Below are positions 1 to 6,047 of a stretch of DNA of 12,163 bases, one piece after another; position 1 is the stretch's first letter; every line of letters starts with the position of its first letter. The position numbers and the translations under genes are program-made. Location: the NCBI GenBank assembly GCA_050115555.1, contig JASFQI010000131.1, positions 1 to 12,163 on the forward strand. Reading direction: 5' to 3'. This DNA comes from JASFQI01 sp050115555. GTDB taxonomy: Bacteria; Desulfobacterota; DSM-4660; Desulfatiglandales; HGW-15. The notes beneath the pieces were generated by a model. It saw only the letters and a program-made list of their open reading frames with translations. It was not told where the DNA came from and did no database searches.

Positions 1-649
1 AGAGCAGGAACTTGGCCAACGCCGGGTCGTGCTCGATGTGATCCCCCTTGCTGTTGGCGGCCACGGCCCCGAAGTAGACCGCGGCCATAACCGGGGTCAT
101 GAACGCACACATGGCGTGCGCGGAGATAAAGGAACCTACCACCGACATGCTGACGCAGAGAACAAAGACGGGTACCAGGAAGCCGCGCGTCCAGCCCAGG
201 AGCCAGGCGGCCAGCCGTTTGTGAAGTCCCACATCCACCACGGCGACCCCCATGGCCAGCACGCCCAGGAGGAACATGGGGGCGTCGCCCGCAAAGGTCT
301 TCCCGATCATGCTACGGGGCAGGAGGTGCAGGAAGTAGGCAAGCAGGGGCATGAGGATGCCCGTGAGTCCGATGGGGATGGCCTCGGTGGCAAAGAAGAT
401 GACCGCCATGGGAATGATGCCGAGGACCGTCATGGTCTTATCGGCGGCTTCCTTTGCATCGTGGGCCACCTCCCACTCGATCATCTTTTCCGCGAACCCG
501 TACTCCTCCACCGTGCTCACCACGCTCTGGGGCGTGGGAAGAACGAATGCCATGAAGATAAAGATCGCCAGCCCGATGCAGAGCCACAGCGTTTTGTTCG
601 CCAGGATGCCGCCGCCTCCGCCGGTATCGTGCTCCATGTCGTGACTCAT
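1..649 (-). CDS. DASS/SLC13-family anion permease, N-terminal part (runs off the window)
   Basis: Secondary transporter of the inner membrane, probably for an inorganic or organic anion such as sulfate or a dicarboxylate. The 216 visible residues begin with a short hydrophilic Gly-rich tail (G10-G14), then a membrane helix at about 21-37. A charged loop follows (about 45-72), then a helix pair carrying the DASS-like stretch FFATEAIPIG (85-94). Further hydrophobic segments lie near 98-107, 126-140 and 158-172. At the place where DASS proteins normally have Ser-Asn-Thr, this one reads S176-A177-H178, so sodium or substrate binding may be altered. The ATG at 649 is preceded by a GGGAGGG ribosome site 9 bases upstream. 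The gene follows the CBS-domain gene after 84 bases and is probably cotranscribed with it, which suggests the CBS protein modulates transport. The C-terminal half lies outside the window. Family confidence is good; the substrate is unknown. Confidence 0.8.
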   Translation of the reverse strand, partial: MSHDMEHDTGGGGGILANKTLWLCIGLAIFIFMAFVLPTPQSVVSTVEEYGFAEKMIEWEVAHDAKEAADKTMTVLGIIPMAVIFFATEAIPIGLTGILMPLLAYFLHLLPRSMIGKTFAGDAPMFLLGVLAMGVAVVDVGLHKRLAAWLLGWTRGFLVPVFVLCVSMSVVGSFISAHAMCAFMTPVMAAVYFGAVAANSKGDHIEHDPALAKFLL

Positions 650-681
650 AGATCTCAGCCCTCCCTCTTCTTGATTTCATC

Positions 682-717
682 CCGCAGGGTTGTTCCGCTC
701 TCGCTTTGTTCCTGCGG
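682..717 (-). other. intercistronic hairpin between CBS gene and permease
   Basis: CCGCAGG (682-688) and CCTGCGG (711-717) form a perfect 7-bp stem with a 22-base loop in the 84-base gap between the two genes. There is no T-run, so it looks like an mRNA-processing or stability element rather than a terminator. Function is inferred. Confidence 0.35.
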
Positions 718-733
718 CTCAGGATTCACGGAT

Positions 734-1294
734 TCAGACGGCGCATGATTTGACCCGCTGAAAGATATCCTTGAACACGTCTGTGAGGCGAAGCACGCCT
801 ACGATGTCTTCGCCCCGGGTCACCAGCAGGGACTGGTGACGGCCCACGAGCAGTAAGTGGATGGCCTCCTCCAGGGTAGCCTCTTCCCTTACATACTCGC
901 CCTCGGCCGGGGCGTGCATGAACTCCTTGACCTTGACCTGAGTGGCCTTCTTGCAGATGTCCGAGAGCGGCTTGTCCCAGAGCGAGTACTGCTGGAGCAT
1001 GGAGCGCAGGAAGCTGGCGCTGAACCCGGCCTTGGAGAGCGATCCCGGTTCCCCCATGTCCCGGTACTTGGGCTCGAGGGCCCGAAGCGCATCCAGTTGG
1101 CTGACCTTGCCCACGATTTTGTTCTGCTCGTCGTACGCCAGGACCGCACGGTGCAGGTAGTGGTACTGGTCCCGATCCAGACGTTCCTGTGCCTTTTCAA
1201 GCGCCACAACCGCATCGTAGAGCGTGGATTCCTGAGATACGGTCGCGTACTCCTCGATCGGCACCATCAGATCTTTCACGGCAATTGTTTTCAC
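734..1294 (-). CDS. tandem CBS-domain protein (186 aa)
   Basis: Stand-alone pair of CBS domains, a fold that usually binds adenine nucleotides or SAM and acts as a regulatory or sensor module. CBS1 spans about residues 3-88 (VKDLMVP at the start, KIVGKVSQLDALRAL at the end) with an insertion around 37-55 (RLDRDQYHYLHRA). A linker of about 30 residues follows. CBS2 spans about 118-180 (VKVKEFM, then EATLEEAIHLLLVGRHQSLLVTRGEDIVGVLRLTDVF). No signal peptide or membrane segment, so it is cytoplasmic. The start is GTG at 1294, chosen because GGGGAGG lies 6 bases upstream and MKTIAVKDLM is a typical CBS N-terminus. It lies directly upstream of the DASS permease on the same strand. I infer that it senses energy or nucleotide state for the transporter; a catalytic role is not visible. 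Confidence 0.85.
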   Translation of the reverse strand: MKTIAVKDLMVPIEEYATVSQESTLYDAVVALEKAQERLDRDQYHYLHRAVLAYDEQNKIVGKVSQLDALRALEPKYRDMGEPGSLSKAGFSASFLRSMLQQYSLWDKPLSDICKKATQVKVKEFMHAPAEGEYVREEATLEEAIHLLLVGRHQSLLVTRGEDIVGVLRLTDVFKDIFQRVKSCAV

Positions 1295-1368
1295 CGGAAT
1301 CCTCCCCTTTGTTATGAGAATTCAATCCCCCATCGTTTCCTGACAACTTCGTGGATTATTTCACAAGG

Positions 1369-1397
1369 TTATTACACGATTCCCCAGAGGATGTCAA
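1369..1397 (-). promoter_or_regulatory. putative sigma-70 promoter of the CBS-permease operon
   Basis: On the minus strand a perfect TTGACA (1397-1392) is followed after 17 bases by TAATAA (1374-1369). An overlapping TGTAAT is an alternative -10 with 15-base spacing. The predicted start near 1362 leaves a leader of about 68 bases before the GTG at 1294. Supported by consensus only. Confidence 0.5.
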
Positions 1398-1625
1398 AGC
1401 TTAACGAACCAGGAAAAGAAGGGAAAATCGTGAAAAATCATCCACGTATTCGCCCTGTTGGGCGCGGTCGTGAACCCGTGCAGGGGGGCTCATCATCCCG
1501 GATTCTGGGCTCTGGTTACTGTAACGGGGGCGGGGTGATTTGAGAGCGTTTCGCAGAAGGCTTTGGAAAAGTCCCGAAACGTAGTGGAACGGGAAGTGTC
1601 CCCTTGAAACGCAGGGTCGGGGCGG

Positions 1626-1667
1626 AAAAAAGCAGGGCAACCCGTCCGGCGGGAAACAGGATGCCCT
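1626..1667 (-). terminator. rho-independent terminator of the cold-shock gene
   Basis: Starting 18 bases after the csp stop on the minus strand, AGGGCA (1667-1662) pairs with TGCCCT (1639-1634). An inner CCCG/CGGG stem (1653-1650 with 1644-1641) lies within. A run of six T follows on the minus strand (A at 1631-1626 on the plus strand). The layout is typical of an intrinsic terminator. Confidence 0.7.
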
Positions 1668-1685
1668 CAGGATTCGGTGGGCCTC

Positions 1686-1889
1686 TTAGAGCTTTTCGAC
1701 GTTCCTGGCCGCAGGGCCTTTCGGTCCCTGCTCAATTTCGAAGGTCACACGCTCGCCTTCGGCCAGAGTGCGGAACCCGGTCCCGTTGATGGCGGAGAAG
1801 TGCACGAAGACATCGGGGCCTTCATCCTCCTGCTGGATGAACCCGAAGCCTTTCGCATCGTTGAACCACTTGACGGTACCGCTTGCCAT
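1686..1889 (-). CDS. CspA-family cold-shock protein (67 aa)
   Basis: Small cytoplasmic nucleic-acid chaperone consisting of one cold-shock (OB-fold) domain. The RNP1 motif KGFGFI lies at about residues 13-18 and the RNP2 motif VFVHFSAI at about 27-34. The protein opens with the usual MASGTVKWFND and closes with GPKGPAARNVEKL; length matches the family. The frame stays open upstream, but the ATG at 1889 is the correct start: AAAGGAGG sits just upstream and everything before it is non-conserved. It is monocistronic, with its own terminator and a leader that may reach well over 100 bases. Proteins of this family bind single-stranded RNA or DNA and melt secondary structure; whether this copy is cold-induced or constitutive cannot be told. 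Confidence 0.95.
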   Translation of the reverse strand: MASGTVKWFNDAKGFGFIQQEDEGPDVFVHFSAINGTGFRTLAEGERVTFEIEQGPKGPAARNVEKL

Positions 1890-2042
1890 TGTCCCAACCT
1901 CCTTTCTCTGGGTACTGCGCGGTCGCAAACCCGGAGGTTGTTTCACTGGCGGATGGAACAAACCCGGGGCATGAAACCGGCCCGGGGGAACCCCCCCGGG
2001 GCTTTACGCGCGCAAGCTTACATGGAAATACAAAGAAGTTCA

Positions 2043-2070
2043 ACCACCAGGCGTCGACCACCAGGCGTCG
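2043..2070. repeat. 14-bp perfect tandem duplication upstream of csp
   Basis: The unit ACCACCAGGCGTCG occurs twice without a gap (2043-2056 and 2057-2070), immediately upstream of the candidate csp -35 element. It could be replication slippage or a pair of protein-binding sites on about the same helix face (14 bp, roughly 1.3 turns). Confidence 0.7.
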
Positions 2071-2120
2071 AACTGGAAGGATTTTTCATGTTCCCGCGAG
2101 TGTCTGTCGGTAAAGGCGGG

Positions 2121-2181
2121 ATGCCGTCGTGCTTGGGGATCCGGCATTCGATGACTCCTGCCTCGTGGCAGCCCATGAGTC
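2121..2181 (-). other. two hairpins directly after the response-regulator stop
   Basis: The first stem, next to the stop codon, joins GACTC-CTGCC (2153-2162) to GGCAG (2167-2171) and GAGTC (2177-2181) with a 5-base bulge and TCGT loop. The second pairs ATGCCG (2121-2126) with CGGCAT (2142-2147). Neither has a T-run on the minus strand. They may mark the 3' end of the kinase-regulator mRNA through pausing or factor-dependent termination; this is inference. Confidence 0.4.
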
Positions 2182-2182
2182 C

Positions 2183-3559
2183 TCAGGGCTGTGCAGCGTA
2201 TTTCTTAAGTCGTTTGTGAAGCGTCTTTCGCGTGATTCCGAGCCGGCGTGCAGCTTCACTCTTGTTGCCTCCCGTCTCCTCCAATGTCTTCAGGATGGTG
2301 GCCCTTTCCATCTCCTCCAGTGAAACGCGGCCCGATGCGGGCTCGGGCTCCCTTTCCGCCTCGCTCGAAGGCCCCTGGGTCTCACCTATGGTGGAAAAGT
2401 CCTCTTCGGTTAGAATATCCGAGCGTGCCAGGACCACGGCGCGCTCCACGGCGTTCATGAGCTCTCGCACGTTTCCTGGCCATATGTAGCGCAGAAGACG
2501 ATCCATGGCCTGGGGTGTGAACCCGCGAATCGTCTTTCGGTTCCGCCCCGAAAATCGCTCCAGGAAGTGCTGGGCCAGGAGAGGGACGTCCTCGGATCGT
2601 TCGCGGAGCGGAGGCATGCGCAGGGAGACCACATTCAGACGGTAGAACAGGTCCTCGCGAAAGCGCCCCTCCTGGATCGCCGCCAGGAGATCCTTGTTTG
2701 TGGCGGCAATGATGCGCACGTCCACGGCAACCGCCTCATCACCGCCCACCCGTGTGACCTCCCGCTCCTGGAGCACGCGGAGGAGCTTCACCTGCATGGC
2801 CAGAGACGTCTCGCTGATTTCGTCCAGGAACAGGCTCCCGTTGTGGGCCTGGCGGAAGCGCCCCTCTTTACGGCGGTAAGCGCCCGTAAAGGCGCCCTTT
2901 TCGTGACCGAAAAGCTCGGACTCGAGCAGGGTCTCCGTGATGGCTGCACAGTTGATCTTGACGAACGGGCCGTCCCTGCGGGGGCTGTTGTAGTGAATGG
3001 CACCGGCGATCATTTCCTTGCCCGTGCCGGATTCTCCCGAAATGAGCACAGTAGCCTCTGAGGGGGCCACTTGGCTCACGGTTTCCAGGATGCGCAGCAT
3101 GGCGGGGCTGCGACCGATGAGGTTCCTTCGGTCGAAGTGCTCCCCCAGGCGCTCTCGCAGCTGGCGGTTTTCCTCCTGCAGCCGGGTGTGGTCCATGGCC
3201 CGCTCCATGGCGAGTCGCAGCTCATCGAAGTCCAACGGTTTGGTCAGGTAGTCGTAGGCCCCGTTTTTAAGCGTTTCCACAGCGGTTTCCACGGACGAGT
3301 AGGCGGTCATGACAATGATGGGAATAGCCGGGTTGTAGGCCTTGATTTGTTTGAGGGCCTCCGGGCCGGAAACCCGGACCATACGGACGTCCATGAGGAT
3401 CAGGTCGTAGGCGCGTTCCTGCACCCGCTGAATCGCGGCGTCCCCGTCATCCGCCTCTTCGATCCTGTATCCCCACCCGCCGAGAAGGGTCCGAAGCATG
3501 GTGCGGTGCGCCGCATCGTCGTCTACCACCAGGATGGTTTGTGCATCGTCTGCATTCAT
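2183..3559 (-). CDS. NtrC/ZraR-family sigma-54-dependent response regulator (458 aa)
   Basis: Cytoplasmic transcription activator that, once phosphorylated, remodels sigma-54 RNA polymerase by ATP hydrolysis. The receiver domain (about 8-120) has acidic residues D13-D15, phospho-acceptor D57 in LILMDVRM, T85 and K107. The AAA+ domain (about 147-370) has Walker A GESGTGKE (175-182), the sigma-54 contact loop GAFTGA (222-227) and Walker B GSLFLDE (241-247). A Fis-type helix-turn-helix closes the protein (about 430-458, GGNKSEAARRLGITRKTLHKRL). I use the ATG at 3559 with GAGG about 8 bases upstream; the frame runs 25 codons further without family resemblance. It follows the kinase on the same strand, so the two form a cognate pair. 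The likely target is the divergent sigma-54 promoter at 5970. Oddity: after D57 the usual Pro-Gly/x-Met-(Asp/Asn)-Gly stretch reads VRVSG. Calling it ZraR rests on context as much as on sequence. Confidence 0.92.
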   Translation of the reverse strand: MNADDAQTILVVDDDAAHRTMLRTLLGGWGYRIEEADDGDAAIQRVQERAYDLILMDVRMVRVSGPEALKQIKAYNPAIPIIVMTAYSSVETAVETLKNGAYDYLTKPLDFDELRLAMERAMDHTRLQEENRQLRERLGEHFDRRNLIGRSPAMLRILETVSQVAPSEATVLISGESGTGKEMIAGAIHYNSPRRDGPFVKINCAAITETLLESELFGHEKGAFTGAYRRKEGRFRQAHNGSLFLDEISETSLAMQVKLLRVLQEREVTRVGGDEAVAVDVRIIAATNKDLLAAIQEGRFREDLFYRLNVVSLRMPPLRERSEDVPLLAQHFLERFSGRNRKTIRGFTPQAMDRLLRYIWPGNVRELMNAVERAVVLARSDILTEEDFSTIGETQGPSSEAEREPEPASGRVSLEEMERATILKTLEETGGNKSEAARRLGITRKTLHKRLKKYAAQP

Positions 3560-3592
3560 GCAATCCTCGAAAGGGGATTCGAAACCGATTTG

Positions 3593-3672
3593 TCTCTCGC
3601 TGAGACGCGAAGCCGCAAAGAGAGAAGAAATCATTATTGCTCTCTTTGCGTCTTTTGCCGTTTGGCGAGAGA
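3593..3672. repeat. 80-bp nested palindrome between kinase and regulator genes
   Basis: Two perfect inverted repeats share almost the same centre (about 3632): outer arms TCTCTCGC (3593-3600) and GCGAGAGA (3665-3672), inner arms CGCAAAGAGAG (3614-3624) and CTCTCTTTGCG (3640-3650). The arms separating them (GAGACGCGAAGC and TCTTTTGCCGTTT) are loosely complementary as well. It fills most of the 144-base gap inside the operon. It resembles the dispersed palindromic intergenic elements (REP- or MITE-like) seen in many bacterial genomes. In the operon mRNA it would fold into a long hairpin just upstream of the regulator's ribosome site. Confidence 0.75.
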
Positions 3673-3703
3673 TAGGAACACTTCAAAAGCAGAGTGCCCG
3701 TTT

Positions 3704-5491
3704 CTATCCGTCCAAAGGCAGCTCGACCGTCACGGTCGTGCCTCGCCCTTCCTCGCTTTCCACATGTACCTCCCCTCCATGGCTCTCCACGATTTTGTGG
3801 ACAATGGCCAGGCCCAGGCCCGTGCCCGAACCCTTGGTGGTGAAGTAGGGGTCGAAGATGAGGGGAAGGTGCTCCCGTGAGATCCCTTTTCCCGTGTCTT
3901 GAATCTCGATTCGGATCCGGCCGGCCTCTTTGTCGGCTTCCGCGGACACGTTCAGGGTTCCACCCGCAGGCGTAGCTTCCATGGCGTTCAGAAGCAGGTT
4001 CAACAGGACCTGCCCCATGCGGTCGGCATCCATGGGGACCGTGTTCACGGAGGCGTCCAGACGCACCTTTGTTTGAACGCCGCGATCCTGGGCCTGGGGT
4101 TCGATCATCTTCAGTGCGTGCCGGATCAGCGGCTCGATTCGAACGGCCGCTTTTTCCACGGCCATGGGACGGGCGAAATCCAGGAGCTGACCGATGACGC
4201 GGTTGAGCCGGTCCACCTCCTGGATCATGATATCTGCGGTCTGGCGGTCCTCGTCCACCTCACGGTACCTTTCCCGAAAGTAGGTGGCAAATCCTTTGAT
4301 GGAGCTCAGGGGGTTACGGATCTCGTGTGCAACCCCCGCGGCCAGGCGGCCCACCGAGGCCAGTCGTCGGCTCCTCTCCACCTCCTGTTTCAGGGTTTGC
4401 ACCTCGGTCATATCGCGAAAGAGCAGGAGCAGGCCGATGAAGTCGGCCTCTGGGCCTTTCAGGGTGCTGACGCTTACGCTCAAGGGGACGCTTCGGCCGT
4501 CGGCTGTAGAGCATACCACCTCCTGCTCCAGGACTCGGGCTGTCTTCGAGGCCGTCTCGATCAACGAGGTCAACTCCGGGGGAAGGACCTCCCCGGCCTG
4601 CCTCCCCAGGGCATTTGCCTTGGAACGTCCGAGGACGGCTACTGCGGTTCGGTTGTAGGAGATCACGCATCGCTCTGAATCCAGGGCCACCAGTCCCATG
4701 GGCAGGCTTTGCACCACATGGTCGGAAAACGCCTGAACTCGGCTCAGGGAGGAGCGGGTAGAGCGGTAGGCATTCACCACAAAGACGGACAGGAGACCTG
4801 CAAACCCGATCAGGAGCAGGATGACCGCCATGACTACGGTGTGGCGGGCTTCCTCCTTCCGGGCCGCCTCGAATGTGCTCATGTCCAGACCTACAAAAAT
4901 GATTCCCGGCGTCTGAAGGTCTTCGGGAATTTCAAAGGAAAACAACCCGTGCTCCCGCATCCCGTGCCTGGGACCGCGGCGATGGAAATGTGCAGGGTCA
5001 GGTCTGGGGGAGAAGCCGCGAAAGACCTCGAAAACCGGTCGCCCTTCCGGATCGGTCACTTGCCGCCAGGAAGGCTCCCCCTGGCTTGGAATGCGTTTCA
5101 AGTCGAGCTCGGTGCCGTGGGTTTCACCGATGCGATCGGGATCGCTGTGGGCTCGAATGTTCCCTTGCCGGTCCGTGACGATCAGGTACACGATATCCGG
5201 CTGCTGAACGGTTTCCATGAGCAGGCGCTGGAGCTTGAAGGCCGTCCCCCGCATGCCGAGCATCCCCATCATTCCGGTCCGTGCACCGGCCTCGAACGAC
5301 CGGATGAGGGCGGCCCCCTTTTCCAGAAGGAGGAGAGTGGTCATCTCCTGCTGTCTTCGTATGTTTTCCGCGGCCCAGAAGATGAAAATCGGGGTGAGAA
5401 TGAGCACGGCACCCACCAGGATCCAGGGAGGGATACCCAGCCAGGACCGGATCGGCTTTTCCGGTGTTCGATTTGAGGAGAGCGGCGTCAT
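3704..5491 (-). CDS. membrane sensor histidine kinase, ZraS-like (595 aa)
   Basis: Inner-membrane sensor kinase that autophosphorylates and passes phosphate to the downstream regulator. From the chosen start, TM1 is at about 22-41, a periplasmic sensor domain follows to about 217, and TM2 is at about 219-240. A PAS domain (about 255-365) precedes HisKA with the H-box GVAHEIRNPL (phospho-His H389). The ATPase has N-box NLLLNAME (498-505), G1 DTGKGI (532-537) and G2 GTGLGL (556-561). The sensor domain carries a Met cluster (M74, M75, M77, M80) and a His-rich loop (H168, H170, H176, M178, H181). The ATG at 5491 is preferred because TM1 then begins near residue 22; its ribosome site is weak. An in-frame GTG at 5563 would add 24 polar residues but has no ribosome site. 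A ZraS-type role follows from its regulator partner and the divergent Metal_resist-type gene. The signal could be zinc, copper or envelope stress. Confidence 0.92.
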   Translation of the reverse strand: MTPLSSNRTPEKPIRSWLGIPPWILVGAVLILTPIFIFWAAENIRRQQEMTTLLLLEKGAALIRSFEAGARTGMMGMLGMRGTAFKLQRLLMETVQQPDIVYLIVTDRQGNIRAHSDPDRIGETHGTELDLKRIPSQGEPSWRQVTDPEGRPVFEVFRGFSPRPDPAHFHRRGPRHGMREHGLFSFEIPEDLQTPGIIFVGLDMSTFEAARKEEARHTVVMAVILLLIGFAGLLSVFVVNAYRSTRSSLSRVQAFSDHVVQSLPMGLVALDSERCVISYNRTAVAVLGRSKANALGRQAGEVLPPELTSLIETASKTARVLEQEVVCSTADGRSVPLSVSVSTLKGPEADFIGLLLLFRDMTEVQTLKQEVERSRRLASVGRLAAGVAHEIRNPLSSIKGFATYFRERYREVDEDRQTADIMIQEVDRLNRVIGQLLDFARPMAVEKAAVRIEPLIRHALKMIEPQAQDRGVQTKVRLDASVNTVPMDADRMGQVLLNLLLNAMEATPAGGTLNVSAEADKEAGRIRIEIQDTGKGISREHLPLIFDPYFTTKGSGTGLGLAIVHKIVESHGGEVHVESEEGRGTTVTVELPLDG

Positions 5492-5643
5492 ACGTTTTCC
5501 CAGGACCCGAACAGGGTTTGTTTTTTCCCGACCGTGGTTTGGTGCAGGGTTAGGCCTTTGCACGTGGGCAGGTGTGGACGCGAATCACGGGGCCGATGCA
5601 CCCATTGGCGAAAAACGGTCGTCATCAGAGGGGATTCAAATCC

Positions 5644-5659
5644 TGCAAGTTCAGGGCCG
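5644..5659 (-). promoter_or_regulatory. candidate sigma-54 promoter for the kinase-regulator operon
   Basis: On the minus strand CGGCCC-TGAAC-TTGCA places GG (5658-5657) and GC (5646-5645) exactly 10 bases apart. The -12 element is perfect and the -24 element has two mismatches to TGGCAC. A start near 5633 would give a leader of about 140 bases. If real, the activator would autoregulate its own operon, as known for E. coli zraSR. Confidence 0.4.
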
Positions 5660-5819
5660 CATGGCATGCTGGATCCCCTGGTCTGGCTTGGAAATGCTTT
5701 GCTCGCGCGTTCCTGACTCCCCTCTGGCGGGACTCCGGGGAGTTTCCATCCCTCGCTCTTGCCAATGACCCGGCATGCGTTTTCCATAAAGAGCGCTTGT
5801 CCGCCCCGCGTGAGGTCTA

Positions 5820-5840
5820 CGGGTGTAACCCTTTTACCCG
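5820..5840. promoter_or_regulatory. candidate activator site 1 (imperfect palindrome)
   Basis: CGGGTGTAA (5820-5828) and TTTTACCCG (5832-5840) are inverted around a 3-base centre, with 7 of 9 positions complementary. It lies about 130-150 bases upstream of the sigma-54 promoter. The stretch TGTAACCCTTTTA (5824-5836) recurs as TGTAACCTTTTTA at 5926-5938. Confidence 0.35.
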
Positions 5841-5855
5841 CCCCCCACCCAATGT

Positions 5856-5874
5856 CTGGGTACTAAGTATCCAG
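5856..5874. promoter_or_regulatory. candidate activator site 2 (19-bp palindrome)
   Basis: CTGGGTACTAAGTATCCAG is an inverted repeat with 8 of 9 arm positions complementary around one central base. It lies about 105 bases upstream of the -24 element, a normal distance for a bacterial enhancer-binding-protein site. It is the strongest dyad in the divergent intergenic region. Confidence 0.5.
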
Positions 5875-5918
5875 GGATTGGAGGCAAAATGCAAGTCCAG
5901 GTGATTCCATGCGGCTCA

Positions 5919-5934
5919 AAGGATATGTAACCTT
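5919..5934. promoter_or_regulatory. candidate activator site 3 (16-bp palindrome)
   Basis: AAGGATATGTAACCTT has arms AAGGATA and TAACCTT around TG, with one mismatch. It ends about 35 bases upstream of the sigma-54 -24 element. It shares the GG(G/A)T...A(C/T)CC flavour of the other two dyads; shared binding is inferred. Confidence 0.35.
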
Positions 5935-5969
5935 TTTAAAATACTGCCTTTTTCTATTTTTGCACGATT

Positions 5970-5985
5970 TGGCACGAAGGTTGCC
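5970..5985 (+). promoter_or_regulatory. sigma-54 (-24/-12) promoter of the secreted metal-stress gene
   Basis: TGGCAC-GAAGG-TTGCC matches the sigma-54 consensus TGGCAC-N5-TTGC without mismatch. GG (5971-5972) and GC (5983-5984) are 10 bases apart. The predicted start is near 5995, leaving a leader of about 53 bases before the ATG at 6048. A sigma-54 activator is encoded in the divergent operon. Confidence 0.9.
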
Positions 5986-6047
5986 TAGTGAGAGGGAAAA
6001 CCGAAAGCATTCCCATGAACCCAAAACGGAAAAAAAGGAGGCACATC

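Larger units (their letters stand above)
1295..1685. other. intergenic region between CBS gene and cold-shock gene
   Basis: This 391-base gap holds the CBS-operon promoter (1369-1397) and the csp terminator (1626-1667). Between them (about 1400-1620) I see only a small hairpin, CGCCC-tgtt-GGGCG at 1451-1464. Open frames crossing this stretch have no recognisable protein features, no good ribosome site and unusual composition, so I call no gene. Confidence 0.5.
1890..2182 (-). promoter_or_regulatory. csp upstream region with long structured leader and candidate promoter
   Basis: This 293-base gap holds no gene. On the minus strand, TTGAAC (2042-2037) and TAAGCT (2019-2014) are 17 bases apart and form a weak sigma-70 candidate, giving a leader of about 120 bases. 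Inside the leader CCCGGGGG/CCCCCGGG (1981-1988 with 1993-2000, 4-base loop) makes a very stable hairpin. Long structured leaders are known for several cold-shock mRNAs. The promoter call is weak; the hairpin is directly visible. Confidence 0.4.

Noticed and set aside
29..748. 239-codon open frame on the plus strand over the permease
   Set aside because: It is His/Gly/Asp-rich without any recognisable fold and lies opposite a clear DASS membrane protein.
1401..1640. 79-codon minus-strand open frame downstream of csp
   Set aside because: It overlaps the csp terminator, has no ribosome site and no recognisable sequence features.
5488..5787. 99-codon minus-strand open frame upstream of the kinase
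   Set aside because: It covers the divergent regulatory region, has no family resemblance and overlaps the kinase start in another frame.
5644..5901. TGCAAGT(T/C)CAGG direct repeat at 5644-5655 and 5890-5901
   Set aside because: One 11-of-12 match in a few hundred bases can arise by chance, and the first copy overlaps the candidate reverse promoter.
5888..5905. possible second minus-strand sigma-54 site (TTGCA at 5894-5890)
   Set aside because: No GG lies 10 bases upstream of its GC, so the -24 element is missing.
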